A stretch of 64,000 nt of DNA from Ruminococcaceae bacterium UBA6413 (GTDB lineage Bacteria; Bacillota; Clostridia; Oscillospirales; Ruminococcaceae). A program made the position numbers and the translations under genes. The stretch covers positions 17,080 to 81,079 of the forward strand of contig DJPL01000068.1 of assembly GCA_002437415.1 (NCBI GenBank). Reading direction: 5' to 3'. This document shows positions 41,583-50,946 of the stretch, one piece after another. The notes under the pieces are model-generated. The model ran no database searches. It was not told the DNA's origin and saw only the letters and a program-made list of their open reading frames with translations. Each line of letters begins with the position of its first letter. Positions within the stretch are counted from its first letter, which is position 1.

Positions 41583-42829
41583 CAGTCAAGATCCTCGGGT
41601 GAAAATTCCTCAAAGTCGCTGTCTGCCTCAACAACAACGCTCTTCTTTGCCGCGGCTCTTTTCTTCGGAGCAGGAGCGGGAGCGTCTGCCTTTGCGGCTT
41701 CTTCGCCGATTTCCTTAAGCTCGTTTTCTGCGGCGGCTTCCGATGTATCAGCCTTGTCGTTGTCGTCCTCACTTGCCGACATATCGAGCTTTGACATATT
41801 CTCTTTTATTTTTCCCTCGATCTCAAGGCGCAGATCCTCGTTTTCCTTAAGGAACTTCTTTGACTTTTCCTTGCCCTGTCCGAGTCTTTCTCCGTTATAG
41901 CTGTACCATGCGCCGCTCTTCTTGATAAAGCCGAGCTCTTCGCCCATGGTGATTATTTCACCGAGCCTTGAAATACCCTCGCCGAATATCATATCGAACT
42001 GCGCTTCCTTAAAAGGCGGTGCGACCTTGTTCTTTACGACCTTGCACTTAGTAGTATAACCTATTATCTCGCCATCGTCAACTATCTTCTCACCCTTGCG
42101 GACTTCTATACGCACGCTGGCATAGAATTTAAGCGCACGACCGCCGGGAGTTGTTTCGGGGTTGCCGTACATTACGCCTATCTTTTCACGAACCTGGTTT
42201 ATAAAGATAGCCACCGTGTTTGACTTTGAAATAACGCTTGTCAGCTTTCTCATAGCCGCCGACATAAGTCTTGCCTGAACACCCACAAAGCTGTCGCCGA
42301 TCTCGCCGTCTATCTCAGCCTTTGTTACCATAGCGGCAACAGAGTCGAGTACAACAATGTCGATCGCTCCCGAACGTGCAAGCGTTTCCATAATTTCAAG
42401 TGCCTGCTCACCTGTGTCGGGCTGTGAAACGATAAGGTGGTCGATGTCAACGCCGAGCGACTTTGCATATACAGGGTCGAGAGCGTGCTCAACGTCTATG
42501 AATGCCGCCATACCGCCGAGCTTCTGTGTTTCGGCAATTGCGTGGAGCGTAACGGTAGTCTTACCGCCCGACTCAGGTCCGTATATCTCGATTATACGTC
42601 CCTTGGGCAGACCGCCTATACCGAGCGCATAGTCAAGACCTATCGAGCCTGTCGGTACGCTTTCAACATCAAGCTTTTTATTACCTTCGCCGCCGAGGAA
42701 CATAACAGAACCCTGACCGTAGTTCTTGATTATCTGCTCCATAGCGGTATCAAGAGCCTTTTTCTTCTCCTCCGGAGTGGTGGGGTGATTTACGGTAGGT
42801 GTCGCTTTTTTGTTATTTGCCTTTGCCAT
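41582..42829 (-). CDS. recA: Recombinase RecA
   Basis: This 415-residue protein is longer than the usual 340-360. The core shows the P-loop GPESGGKTTVTLH, MAAFIDVEHALDP, the L1/L2 regions and the FINQVREKIGVMYGNPETTPGG strand. The excess is a C-terminal Ala/Lys/Asp-rich tail of about 70 residues ending EFSPEDLD, which may modulate filament assembly. There is no intein. I see no clear Bacillus-type LexA box in the short upstream gap. Confidence 0.97.
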   Translation of the reverse strand: MAKANNKKATPTVNHPTTPEEKKKALDTAMEQIIKNYGQGSVMFLGGEGNKKLDVESVPTGSIGLDYALGIGGLPKGRIIEIYGPESGGKTTVTLHAIAETQKLGGMAAFIDVEHALDPVYAKSLGVDIDHLIVSQPDTGEQALEIMETLARSGAIDIVVLDSVAAMVTKAEIDGEIGDSFVGVQARLMSAAMRKLTSVISKSNTVAIFINQVREKIGVMYGNPETTPGGRALKFYASVRIEVRKGEKIVDDGEIIGYTTKCKVVKNKVAPPFKEAQFDMIFGEGISRLGEIITMGEELGFIKKSGAWYSYNGERLGQGKEKSKKFLKENEDLRLEIEGKIKENMSKLDMSASEDDNDKADTSEAAAENELKEIGEEAAKADAPAPAPKKRAAAKKSVVVEADSDFEEFSPEDLD

Positions 42830-42883
42830 AATAATTTTACCTGTCCTTTCAATATATCGGTTTTATACTGTGATCATATTCTA

Positions 42884-43750
42884 TCATAATTGCTGTACCA
42901 TAAAATGTACAGATTTTATTTTCTGTCGCTTAACAGCGCTGACAATTCTGTCGTGACCGCTGTAATCCTTGATAATACGCGGAGTAAGTCCCGCTTTTTC
43001 AAATATTCCGCTCACAGCCTGTCCCTGTTCCTCGCCGATCTCTACCGCAAACAGCCCTCCGACAGCAAGCTTTTTTATCCAAAGAGGTACTATCCTGCGG
43101 TAAAAGTCCAGACCGTCCTCGCCGCCGAACAGCGCAAGCTCCGGCTCAAACCTTACTTCGTTTTGCAGTGTTTTCATATCCGCAGAGCTTATATACGGCG
43201 GATTTGAAAGCACGGCAGACAACGAATTATCTGTAAACCTGCCAAGTATTCCTTCATCAAATATATCGCCGTTTATCGCCGTGACAAGTCTTTCCGCCTT
43301 GTTTTCCGCTATGTTTTTAAGAAAATAGCCGTATGCCTTGTCCGATATCTCTATCCCCACGGCTTCGACATTAGCTTCAAGTGCCGTTGTAACAGCTATA
43401 CAACCGCTCCCCGAGCACAGGTCAACTGCCTTGCCGCCTGTCTTTTTAAGGTGCTGTGCCGCAATATCGCACAGTAGCTCTGTTTCGGGGCGGGGGATAA
43501 GCACGCCCTCACCGACAAAATATTTTCTGCCGTAAAAATCCCAACTGCCGAGGATATACTGTAGCGGCTTGCCTGTTTTGCGGATATCCGCCATTTTGAC
43601 GCACTTTGAAAACTCTGCTTCGGAAATTTCCTCAAACGGCATTTTCCCGCCGCCGATCTCATTTACTATCTGCTTTGCCTCAAAGTCCGCCTCATCGGTA
43701 GTGCTTTCAAGCATATCGCTTATAAGCTTTACCGCCTGCCTTATTACCAC
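42884..43750 (-). CDS. prmC: Release factor glutamine methyltransferase PrmC
   Basis: This 288-residue SAM methyltransferase modifies the GGQ glutamine of release factors. It has DLCSGSGCIAV (SAM binding) and the catalytic LSNPPYIS. The start is GTG 43750, overlapping the DUF1385 gene end by seven bases and preceded by GGAGGA. The start is supported by the RBS and the family N-terminus. It is the last gene of the regulator/kinase/DUF1385 run. Confidence 0.93.
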   Translation of the reverse strand: MVIRQAVKLISDMLESTTDEADFEAKQIVNEIGGGKMPFEEISEAEFSKCVKMADIRKTGKPLQYILGSWDFYGRKYFVGEGVLIPRPETELLCDIAAQHLKKTGGKAVDLCSGSGCIAVTTALEANVEAVGIEISDKAYGYFLKNIAENKAERLVTAINGDIFDEGILGRFTDNSLSAVLSNPPYISSADMKTLQNEVRFEPELALFGGEDGLDFYRRIVPLWIKKLAVGGLFAVEIGEEQGQAVSGIFEKAGLTPRIIKDYSGHDRIVSAVKRQKIKSVHFMVQQL

Positions 43751-44799
43751 TTTGCGTCCTCCGGGTTTTCGGGGAGAACAGGCTTCATAGAAGCTATCGC
43801 AACCTCTATCATCTCATCGGCGGGCTCTTTTGTCGTAAGACGCTGGATAGCAAGTCCGGGAGCCGAAACTATCTTTGTAAATACGTTGTCATATCTTCCT
43901 GCGATACGGATAAGCTCATAGGATATGCCTACTACTATCGGCAGGAATATTATCTTACAGCATACTCTCAGCATATCGCCTATAAACTTTGATACGCCGA
44001 ACGCCTCAATAAACATTTCGCTGTTTATGGGGAGCAGGGTATACACAAGTATGCTTATCGCAAGCGTCAGGAATATAAAGCTTGTGCCGCATCTGGGGTG
44101 GAAGCGCTTGTACTTTCTGACGTTCTCTACCGTCAGCTCTTCGCCGTGCTCATAGCAGAATATTGTCTTGTGCTCCGCACCGTGATACTGATACAGCCTT
44201 TTCATAGTCTTCATAATAGAAGTCAGCCACAGGTATCCGACAAACAGCGCTATCTTTATGACACCCTCTGTCAGTGAGCGGAAAGCGGATATATCCGTAT
44301 CCCCGAACAGCGTCTGTATACCTGTAAAGATAAGCGTAGGCAGTATCACAAACAGCGCGACCGCAAGACCAACGCCGAGTATACCCGATATTATCGCGAC
44401 AGCCGTTGTAAGAGCGCCGCTGTCTTCTTTTTTCTTATCTTCCTTTTTATCCTCAGGCTTTTCATCGTCTGCGGCATCGGTCGGCTTATTTTGCTCTGCG
44501 TCCTTCTTTTTCTTTTCCTTTTCGTCCTCTTCCTCGTCAAACATTCCGCTGATCTCACCCGATTTATTCAGGTACTTATAGCCGTCAGCCATCTGAGAAA
44601 CGAAGTTCACACAGCCCCTTATAAACGGCGCTTTATTATACCATTTGGGCTTTTTCCTGTCCCATACCTCGGTATATATTTCTCTGTCGGGCTGACGTAC
44701 AGCCATACAGCCCTTTTTCGGGCCGAGCATCATAACGCCCTCAATGAGAGCCTGTCCGCCGACCTTTGTCTTGATTATCTCCTTTTTCTGTTCGCTCAT
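43744..44799 (-). CDS. DUF1385 (YqhQ-like) membrane protein
   Basis: The 351 residues begin with KVGGQALIEGVMMLGPKKGCMAVR, the DUF1385 signature. A long charged insert follows (about 85-125: Glu/Lys/Asp-rich), then several membrane helices. A conserved core motif, YHGAEHKTIFCYEHGEELTVENV, includes histidines that may bind metal. The family is common in Firmicutes next to prmC/prfA, as here, and of unknown function. Confidence 0.9.
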   Translation of the reverse strand: MSEQKKEIIKTKVGGQALIEGVMMLGPKKGCMAVRQPDREIYTEVWDRKKPKWYNKAPFIRGCVNFVSQMADGYKYLNKSGEISGMFDEEEDEKEKKKKDAEQNKPTDAADDEKPEDKKEDKKKEDSGALTTAVAIISGILGVGLAVALFVILPTLIFTGIQTLFGDTDISAFRSLTEGVIKIALFVGYLWLTSIMKTMKRLYQYHGAEHKTIFCYEHGEELTVENVRKYKRFHPRCGTSFIFLTLAISILVYTLLPINSEMFIEAFGVSKFIGDMLRVCCKIIFLPIVVGISYELIRIAGRYDNVFTKIVSAPGLAIQRLTTKEPADEMIEVAIASMKPVLPENPEDAKW

Positions 44800-44811
44800 A
44801 TTCAGCCTTTC

Positions 44812-46239
44812 TTATTGTTCGTCTTTTTTCGCTATCGGCAGGGTGATAACTACCCTTGTATATCGTCCGAGCTCGCTTTCGATACCGAGCGTTCCGCCGT
44901 GTGCGGTCACTATCTCATCTGCGACCGCAAGCCCTATTCCCGAGCCTCTTACCGTGTTGTTTGCCTTATAGAATTTTGCCTTTACCTTCGGCAGATCCGA
45001 CTCGGCAATGCCGCAGCCGTCGTCCTCAACGGTAATAATGACCGAGTCGGGTGTCATCGCAGTCGCGACTATGATATGTCCGTTTTCGGCGGAGTATTTT
45101 ATAGCGTTGTCTATTATATTTATAAACACCTGCCTTATACGGTTTCTGTCGCCGAAGATAGTTACTATCTCCTGCGGCTCGTCATAAAGCAGTGTCTTGT
45201 TTTCCTGTCTAGCCTTTTCCGAGTATATAATTACCGCGTCGGTAAGCTCGGCAAATACGTCCATATTTGCCTTGCTGAGGTTAAACCTGCCGCCCTGTAT
45301 CCTCGAGAAGTCAAGCAGCTCCTCGACCATATTCGACAGTCTTTCCGACTCCTCCGCAATGACGCGCATACCCTTTTTTGCGGTTTCCTTATCGTTCGGA
45401 CTTGCGGCGATCGTTTCGCTCCAGCCCTTGATGGCAGTCAGCGGGGTGCGAAGCTCGTGCGATACGGAAGAGATAAAGTCATTCTTTATCTTCTCCGAAT
45501 TTTCAAGCTCGTCCGCCATATAGTTGAACACATGGCACAGCTCGCCGAGCTCGTCATCGGTGGTTTCCTCAATATGCACTCCGAAGTCGCCCTTTGCTAT
45601 CTTTCTCGCATTCGCGCTGATAAGCCTGAGCGGCATTACTATCGACTTTATGAAGTAAAGTCCGAGCACCAGCATAAGTATTATGATAGCTCCGCTTATC
45701 GCTATTATGAAGATCATAATCACGCCGAGCTGTTTATCCACCTTTGAAAGCGAGGTTATGACCCTTACCGCACTGTAGTTGTCATTTCCCGTTTCGAGCA
45801 GTCCGGTGACAGCCATGACCTTCTCACCGTTGCTCTGATATCCGCTGTAAACGCCGATACCGCTTTCGTTTTTAACGGCGTTGTCATAGTCGGGCATATC
45901 ATAGGAGTTGCTCGGCTCAAATCCGCTCGACGTTATAACGACCTTACCCTCGGAGTTTATCATCATAAGCTCCATGCGGTCTTTTTTGGTGAAGCTCTCA
46001 ACGGTATCGCGTATCTCGTTTGAATAGTTGGTGCCGCTTCCTGTCGAACTGCTGTTGTAGTACCGCGTAAGCACGGTGGATATTACATTCAGCTCACTGC
46101 GGAGCGTCTGCTCGACCGTACTGTAGAAGTACGCCCTGAATATGCAGTACATAACTATATCAAGCAGTACCAGAACTATAACTACCGCGCTGAAGCTTTT
46201 GAGAAACCAGCGGTTAGCTATCGTCGTGCGTCTTGCCAA
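44812..46239 (-). CDS. Two-component sensor histidine kinase with HAMP domain
   Basis: The TTG start at 46239 is supported by GGAGGT nine bases upstream and no better codon. The 475 residues have a membrane helix (about 13-35), an external sensor domain (about 36-165), a second membrane helix (about 168-192) and a HAMP domain. HisKA carries SVSHELRTPLTAIKG, and the HATPase has VEDDGCGI and GSGIGLAV. It should phosphorylate the OmpR-type regulator encoded 20 bases upstream. The signal is unknown; the upstream lipoprotein may take part. Confidence 0.92.
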   Translation of the reverse strand: MARRTTIANRWFLKSFSAVVIVLVLLDIVMYCIFRAYFYSTVEQTLRSELNVISTVLTRYYNSSSTGSGTNYSNEIRDTVESFTKKDRMELMMINSEGKVVITSSGFEPSNSYDMPDYDNAVKNESGIGVYSGYQSNGEKVMAVTGLLETGNDNYSAVRVITSLSKVDKQLGVIMIFIIAISGAIIILMLVLGLYFIKSIVMPLRLISANARKIAKGDFGVHIEETTDDELGELCHVFNYMADELENSEKIKNDFISSVSHELRTPLTAIKGWSETIAASPNDKETAKKGMRVIAEESERLSNMVEELLDFSRIQGGRFNLSKANMDVFAELTDAVIIYSEKARQENKTLLYDEPQEIVTIFGDRNRIRQVFINIIDNAIKYSAENGHIIVATAMTPDSVIITVEDDGCGIAESDLPKVKAKFYKANNTVRGSGIGLAVADEIVTAHGGTLGIESELGRYTRVVITLPIAKKDEQ

Positions 46240-46258
46240 AGCCCTTACCTCCGTTTAT

Positions 46259-46993
46259 TTATCCGTTGAACTCGCCTGCGGCGGCAAGCTCGTCTACGCA
46301 CCACTTATAGCCGTAGCCCCATATGGTGGTTATGTATCTCGGATTTGACGGGTCTTCTTCTATCTTCATTCTCAGCCGCCTTATGTTGACATCGACTATT
46401 TTGTCGTCACCGTAATAGTCCTCGCCCCATATGCGGGTAAGTATGCTCTTGCGGTCAAGCGCAGAGCCGCTGTTTTCCATAAAGTATTCAAGAAGCTGAT
46501 ACTCTACCTGGGTTATTTCTATTCCCACGCCGTTCTTTGTAAAGATACGGCTCTTTGTATTTATCGAGAACGGTCCTGAGATAAGCGTCCTGCCGTCGTC
46601 CTCGGGCGGCCTTGCAACGCTCAGACTCACTCTGCGGTATACCGCGTCGACCCTTGCGACAAGCTCCGACGGTGAAAACGGCTTTGTTACATAGTCGTCC
46701 GCACCCTGTGTAAGACAGCGTATCTTGTCTACCTCTTGGCTCTTTGCAGAGAGCATTATGATACCCATGGTATCGCTCTTTTGTCTGAGCCAGCGGCAAA
46801 GCTCACTGCCGTCCATACCGGGCATCATTATATCGAGCAGTGCCACATCAATAAGTCCGCCGTAATGCACATATGCATCCATAGCCTGGGCGGCGTTGCT
46901 GACATCTATTACGTCATAGCCGCTGCGCTTTAGGTTTATTACGACAAAATCTCTTATTGCGTCTTCATCTTCACAAACGAGTATTCTTTTCAT
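46259..46993 (-). CDS. OmpR/PhoB-family response regulator
   Basis: This 244-residue regulator has a receiver domain with the acidic pair ED (CEDEDAIRDF), phospho-Asp in ALLDIMMPGMDG and the late Lys in VTKPFSPSEL. A winged-helix DNA-binding domain follows (TRIWGEDYYGDDKIVDVNIRRLR). It is cognate to the kinase downstream. AAAGG precedes the ATG at 46993. Confidence 0.94.
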   Translation of the reverse strand: MKRILVCEDEDAIRDFVVINLKRSGYDVIDVSNAAQAMDAYVHYGGLIDVALLDIMMPGMDGSELCRWLRQKSDTMGIIMLSAKSQEVDKIRCLTQGADDYVTKPFSPSELVARVDAVYRRVSLSVARPPEDDGRTLISGPFSINTKSRIFTKNGVGIEITQVEYQLLEYFMENSGSALDRKSILTRIWGEDYYGDDKIVDVNIRRLRMKIEEDPSNPRYITTIWGYGYKWCVDELAAAGEFNG

Positions 46994-47026
46994 ATGTTTA
47001 CCTGCCTTTCGTCTTGTCGTTTCGGC

Positions 47027-48496
47027 TTAATTTCCCCTGCTCATAAGTGCCGTGTCATTTTCGTATCCTTCCGGACGTACCTTGATAGCCGCGGCTATTT
47101 CGTCCTCGGTAAGCGACAGCCCCTCGTACATAATGCTTTTGTAATATATCGTCTTTTCGCTGTCGTCCGAGAACATTTTAAACCCGTCACGCAGTGCCGA
47201 CTGTACATCCGGCTCGCTCTGAGAAGAGGTATCGCTCTTGAGTACGACCTTGATCGTAAGCAGTGCGTATTCGTTTTCTTTTATATCGCCCTCGTGCTTC
47301 CAGAAGGTGACCGAGTTATCTGCCGTATTGATCGTTGCCGTTACCATGCCTATCCATCTTCCGGGGAAGGTGAGCATATAGTTTCTCTGCGGGTCAACAA
47401 AGGTATACGCCGTAAGCTCTATCTTGTTGCAGTTCTGCTTGTACCAGCGCACGGCGCATATCTGCTCGGGATATGAGAGATTTTCATATCCGGGTAGCGG
47501 CGATGTCGCCGGTATATCTATTACTCCGTCGCCGTCTATATCCTGAGAACGTAGCTTCGGCGTATAGCTGTTTACTCGGCGCGAATAGTTCGTGTTCGCA
47601 CCGTCCCGCACTACCGTATCCGCTGTCGCAAAGCTGCTTCCGTTATAAAACAGCACGCTTGTGCCGTAGTAGTTTTCCGAAATCAGATAGTCGACCGCTA
47701 TACACGGCATTTCCTTGCCGAGTAAAAGACAGTATGCAGACGTTATCTTGTCAAATTCGGTGACACCGCTTCCAAACGACAGCACAGGGTATATCATACC
47801 GAGAGTTTTTCCGTCCGTACAGCCGTAAACTGTCATATTTCCGCTCTTCTGTGCGCTGTCACGGTTGAAGCAGGCAAGATATTCGCCGCTTTCGTTCAGG
47901 TTGTCAAGCATCATATATGACGAATATCCGATAGTTCCGAGCTGTGTCGCAACGCCGTTCTCATAGTCGATGACCGACATTATCTTGTCGGAAGAGCCGA
48001 GAACAGAGTAGCTTATAAGCAGCTTTTCCTTGTCTGAGCCGAGCTTTGAAAACGCAACGCTATCAACCTCCGTGCCGGCGGCAGGTAGCTCATAGGTAGC
48101 CTTCCAGTTGCCGTTTTCGTCCTTGTCAAGGAAGCTCACGCGCAGGTTTCCGACCGCGTTTCCCTCCTGTAGGTTAGGCTCTTTTGCGGCTTCGGTCTTG
48201 TTCTGCTCATAGAAGACTATCGCTTCATCGGTAGGCTCGCCGTCTATATTGTGGATAACAAATGCACTGCGGTATTCTCCCGTATGGGGATAACGCAAAT
48301 CGACCCTGCCCGCACTTGCGGTCAGGGCATTGTATATTTCGTTTTGTTCGTCTGTAAGTCTGGGAGAAGCCAGCATATCGCCTGCGGAAAATGAGCCGGA
48401 ACAGCCGCAGAGTGCAGAAATAACGCACACCAGCGCCGTAAGCCCTGCTGTTTTTCTGAGTATTTTATTAAGACGCAGTATAGTGATGTTTTTCAT
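47027..48496 (-). CDS. Secreted lipoprotein of unknown function, linked to two-component system
   Basis: The start is the ATG at 48496, after AGGAG; an 80-residue upstream extension overlaps the neighbouring gene and is rejected. The 489-residue protein has a lipobox ALCGC (about 27-31). A large beta-rich domain follows, with repeated strands resembling propeller-type repeats (VDSVAFSKLG, QDIDGDGVIDIP). It is encoded between a membrane protein and the response regulator, all closely spaced, so it may sense or respond through that system. I recognise no enzyme motif. Confidence 0.78.
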   Translation of the reverse strand: MKNITILRLNKILRKTAGLTALVCVISALCGCSGSFSAGDMLASPRLTDEQNEIYNALTASAGRVDLRYPHTGEYRSAFVIHNIDGEPTDEAIVFYEQNKTEAAKEPNLQEGNAVGNLRVSFLDKDENGNWKATYELPAAGTEVDSVAFSKLGSDKEKLLISYSVLGSSDKIMSVIDYENGVATQLGTIGYSSYMMLDNLNESGEYLACFNRDSAQKSGNMTVYGCTDGKTLGMIYPVLSFGSGVTEFDKITSAYCLLLGKEMPCIAVDYLISENYYGTSVLFYNGSSFATADTVVRDGANTNYSRRVNSYTPKLRSQDIDGDGVIDIPATSPLPGYENLSYPEQICAVRWYKQNCNKIELTAYTFVDPQRNYMLTFPGRWIGMVTATINTADNSVTFWKHEGDIKENEYALLTIKVVLKSDTSSQSEPDVQSALRDGFKMFSDDSEKTIYYKSIMYEGLSLTEDEIAAAIKVRPEGYENDTALMSRGN

Positions 48497-48515
48497 TTTT
48501 TCTCCTCGGACGGCT

Positions 48516-49415
48516 TTACTGTACGTCCTGTGTATCGCTTTCAGAGGTGTTTTCTTCCGCATTGGTAACGTTCTGCTCCGTGTCGGAGGTATCGTTTGTC
48601 TGCACAGAAGCTCTCTTCTTTGAGAACTGTACAATACCTGCAAGGACAGCGGGCACAAACGCCGTGATAATAAGCTCAAGGTCGGGTGTATCGGTAAGCT
48701 GTGCCCATTTTTCGGCATCTGTTGCCGCAAGCGCAAAACAGCTTATAAGATATGCGGCAGAGCACGCTCCGCTGAAATATCCCGACGCTGTAAGCGCGGT
48801 CCTTGTAAATCTCTTTTCGCCGCCGCACATAAATCTGCCCATGTTTATCCAGAAGAGTATAGTCAGGATATAGAACAGCATAAGCATAAGCTTCTGCGGC
48901 ATACCCGTTATTATCGGACTGCCGAGATAGAATTTAACGGCTACGATAAGGTAGTTGATGATTATGAACACCGCGCTTATGCACTGTGCGGGTACTATCT
49001 TTGACGATGACATTATCGTCATACCGCCCGCAAGGTACGCTATACAGCCTGCAAGCGATGTTATAGTGAATATTCCGACCGTTCCCGCGGAAAAGTCGTT
49101 TATGACCGGGAGTATCCATGCCGCACCTGCAAGTATCATTACAATACCCACAGCAGTACAGCTCTTTTGGGACAGCTTATCGGCTGTTTTTGTTTCCGAG
49201 CCTTTAATGTCGAAGAAAGCAAGAATGCTTATTGCCGCAGCCGATACAACAAGCAGTATTTTGTATACGGTATTAAGTGCGTCGCTTCCCGCCGCATATA
49301 GATTGGACGGATATTCTGTACCTGTATTAAGCTGAATTATCCTCAGCACGGTCAGTACAACGGCGGATATAATTCCTGCCGATATTGCCTTTTTGTCGGA
49401 AAGTATGCCTTTCAT
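48516..49415 (-). CDS. Polytopic membrane protein, unknown function
   Basis: The chosen start is the ATG at 49415, after AAAGG; a TTG five codons upstream lies in the ribosome site region. The 299 residues hold about seven membrane helices. The cytoplasmic tail (about 262-299) is rich in Thr, Ser, Asp and Glu. It is in a run with citrate synthase upstream (29 bases) and the lipoprotein downstream (19 bases). No family is recognised. Confidence 0.72.
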   Translation of the reverse strand: MKGILSDKKAISAGIISAVVLTVLRIIQLNTGTEYPSNLYAAGSDALNTVYKILLVVSAAAISILAFFDIKGSETKTADKLSQKSCTAVGIVMILAGAAWILPVINDFSAGTVGIFTITSLAGCIAYLAGGMTIMSSSKIVPAQCISAVFIIINYLIVAVKFYLGSPIITGMPQKLMLMLFYILTILFWINMGRFMCGGEKRFTRTALTASGYFSGACSAAYLISCFALAATDAEKWAQLTDTPDLELIITAFVPAVLAGIVQFSKKRASVQTNDTSDTEQNVTNAEENTSESDTQDVQ

Positions 49416-49444
49416 TGTCGCGCCTTTCAATCGTTCTTTTATAA

Positions 49445-50785
49445 TCAGCGCTGGTCAAGAGCAATGTAGTCCCTGTTCTTGATGAGCGTTCTGTAGGCAG
49501 GACGCATAATGCGCTTGCCGTTTTCTATTTCTTCCATTCTGTGAGCACACCAGCCGGGCATTCTTGCACAGGCAAACAGTGCGGTGTACATTTCAACCGG
49601 TATACCGAGCAGCTTGTAAACAAGACCCGAGTACATATCAACGTTTGCGCACATAGTCTTTACATCGCCCTTGTTCTTTGCAAACAGCTGAGGAGTAAGA
49701 CGCTCTATAGTGTCGAGCAGTCTGAACTCTGCCTCTGTTTCAGTACCCTTGGCAAGCTTCAGAGCGGCTTTTTTAAGCTGTACGGCTCTGGGGTCGGACA
49801 GGGTATATACTGCATGACCCATACCGTAGATAAGGCCGCTGCGGTCGTTTTCTTCCTTGTTTAATATCTTTGTCAGGAAGTCTGCGACCTCGCCCTCGTT
49901 CTCCCAGTTCTTTACGCCCTTTTCGATGCAGTCGAGCATTTCCATGACCTTTATGTTTGCACCGCCGTGACGAGGTCCTTTAAGTGCCGAGATAGCGGAA
50001 GCATAAGCTGCATAAGCGTCAGTGCCGGATGAGGTCACGCAACGGCAGGTAAATGTCGAGTTGTTGCCGCCGCCGTGCTCCGCATGGAGCATAAGGCACA
50101 GGTCGAGAAGCTTTGCTTCTTCCTTTGTATATTCACGGTTGTCGCGCAGAGTGGAAAGAATGCTCTCCGCAAGACTTTCGTCAAGGTTTATCGGGTGCAT
50201 TACCATGCTTGAATTGTAGAGGTAACGGCGCATTACCTGATAAGCGCCTACCATTATAGCGGGCAGTCTTGCAATGACAGAGATAGCCTTGAGCATTTCA
50301 CTTTCCATGCTCTTGTTTTCGGGCTCTTTGTCATAAGTATAAAGCGCGAGCACCGACTGTGCCATCTTGTTCATTATGTTTGATGACGGACAGCGCATAA
50401 GCACATCCTCCGCAAAATAGGGAGGCAGAGTGCGGTAATGTGTTACTATCTTCTTGAAGTCCTCAAGGTGCTCCTTGTCGGGCAGGTTTCCGAACAGAAG
50501 AAGATAAGCCGTTTCCTCAAAGCCGTATCTTCCGTCCTTTTCAGCGCCGTTTACCAGGTCGCATATATCATAACCTCTGTATATCAGCTGACCGGGAGCG
50601 GGCTGCTTTTCGCCCTCATCGATAACATAGCCGTGTACACAGCATATATTTGTAAGACCTACAACAACACCGCTTCCGTCGTTGTTACGAAGTCCTCTTT
50701 TTACATTGTACTTGTCGTATAATCTCGGATCTATCGCCGTCTGTATCTTGTAGTCGCGGCAAAGCTTCTGAAATCGCTCGTTCAT
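49445..50785 (-). CDS. Citrate synthase
   Basis: The start is the ATG at 50785, after AAAGGA. The 446-residue enzyme condenses oxaloacetate and acetyl-CoA. The catalytic histidine region is LMLHAEHGGGNNSTFTCR, followed by SGTDAYAAYASAISALKGPRHGGAN and GMGHAVYTLSDPRA. The catalytic Asp is in MYSGLVYKLLGIP or nearby. It probably serves glutamate synthesis in an anaerobe without a full TCA cycle; the 2-methylcitrate alternative cannot be excluded. Its own promoter lies upstream. Confidence 0.93.
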   Translation of the reverse strand: MNERFQKLCRDYKIQTAIDPRLYDKYNVKRGLRNNDGSGVVVGLTNICCVHGYVIDEGEKQPAPGQLIYRGYDICDLVNGAEKDGRYGFEETAYLLLFGNLPDKEHLEDFKKIVTHYRTLPPYFAEDVLMRCPSSNIMNKMAQSVLALYTYDKEPENKSMESEMLKAISVIARLPAIMVGAYQVMRRYLYNSSMVMHPINLDESLAESILSTLRDNREYTKEEAKLLDLCLMLHAEHGGGNNSTFTCRCVTSSGTDAYAAYASAISALKGPRHGGANIKVMEMLDCIEKGVKNWENEGEVADFLTKILNKEENDRSGLIYGMGHAVYTLSDPRAVQLKKAALKLAKGTETEAEFRLLDTIERLTPQLFAKNKGDVKTMCANVDMYSGLVYKLLGIPVEMYTALFACARMPGWCAHRMEEIENGKRIMRPAYRTLIKNRDYIALDQR

Positions 50786-50899
50786 ATATTTATTCCTTTC
50801 TTTGTACATTTATAATAGCCTCGCATATTCTATACCGCAAAAACGGTGAATATAATGGATTACGGACGAACCGGTTTACCGAAGCGTCTATTCCTTATT

Positions 50900-50928
50900 A
50901 TTATACTCTATTTCATCTGATAAGTCAA
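50900..50928 (-). promoter_or_regulatory. Sigma-A promoter of the citrate synthase gene
   Basis: On the minus strand: TTGACT (50928-50923), a 17-base spacer and TATAAT (50905-50900), giving a leader of about 105 bases. Confidence 0.9.
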
Positions 50929-50946
50929 GAAAGGAACGGGCACGCC

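Noticed and set aside
41582..42829. Intein in recA because of its 415-residue length
   Set aside because: The core motifs are contiguous and the extra length is all at the low-complexity C-terminus.
44491..45747. Long plus-strand open frame (418 codons) opposite DUF1385 and the sensor kinase
   Set aside because: It spans two certain minus-strand genes and shows cysteine/tyrosine-rich nonsense composition.
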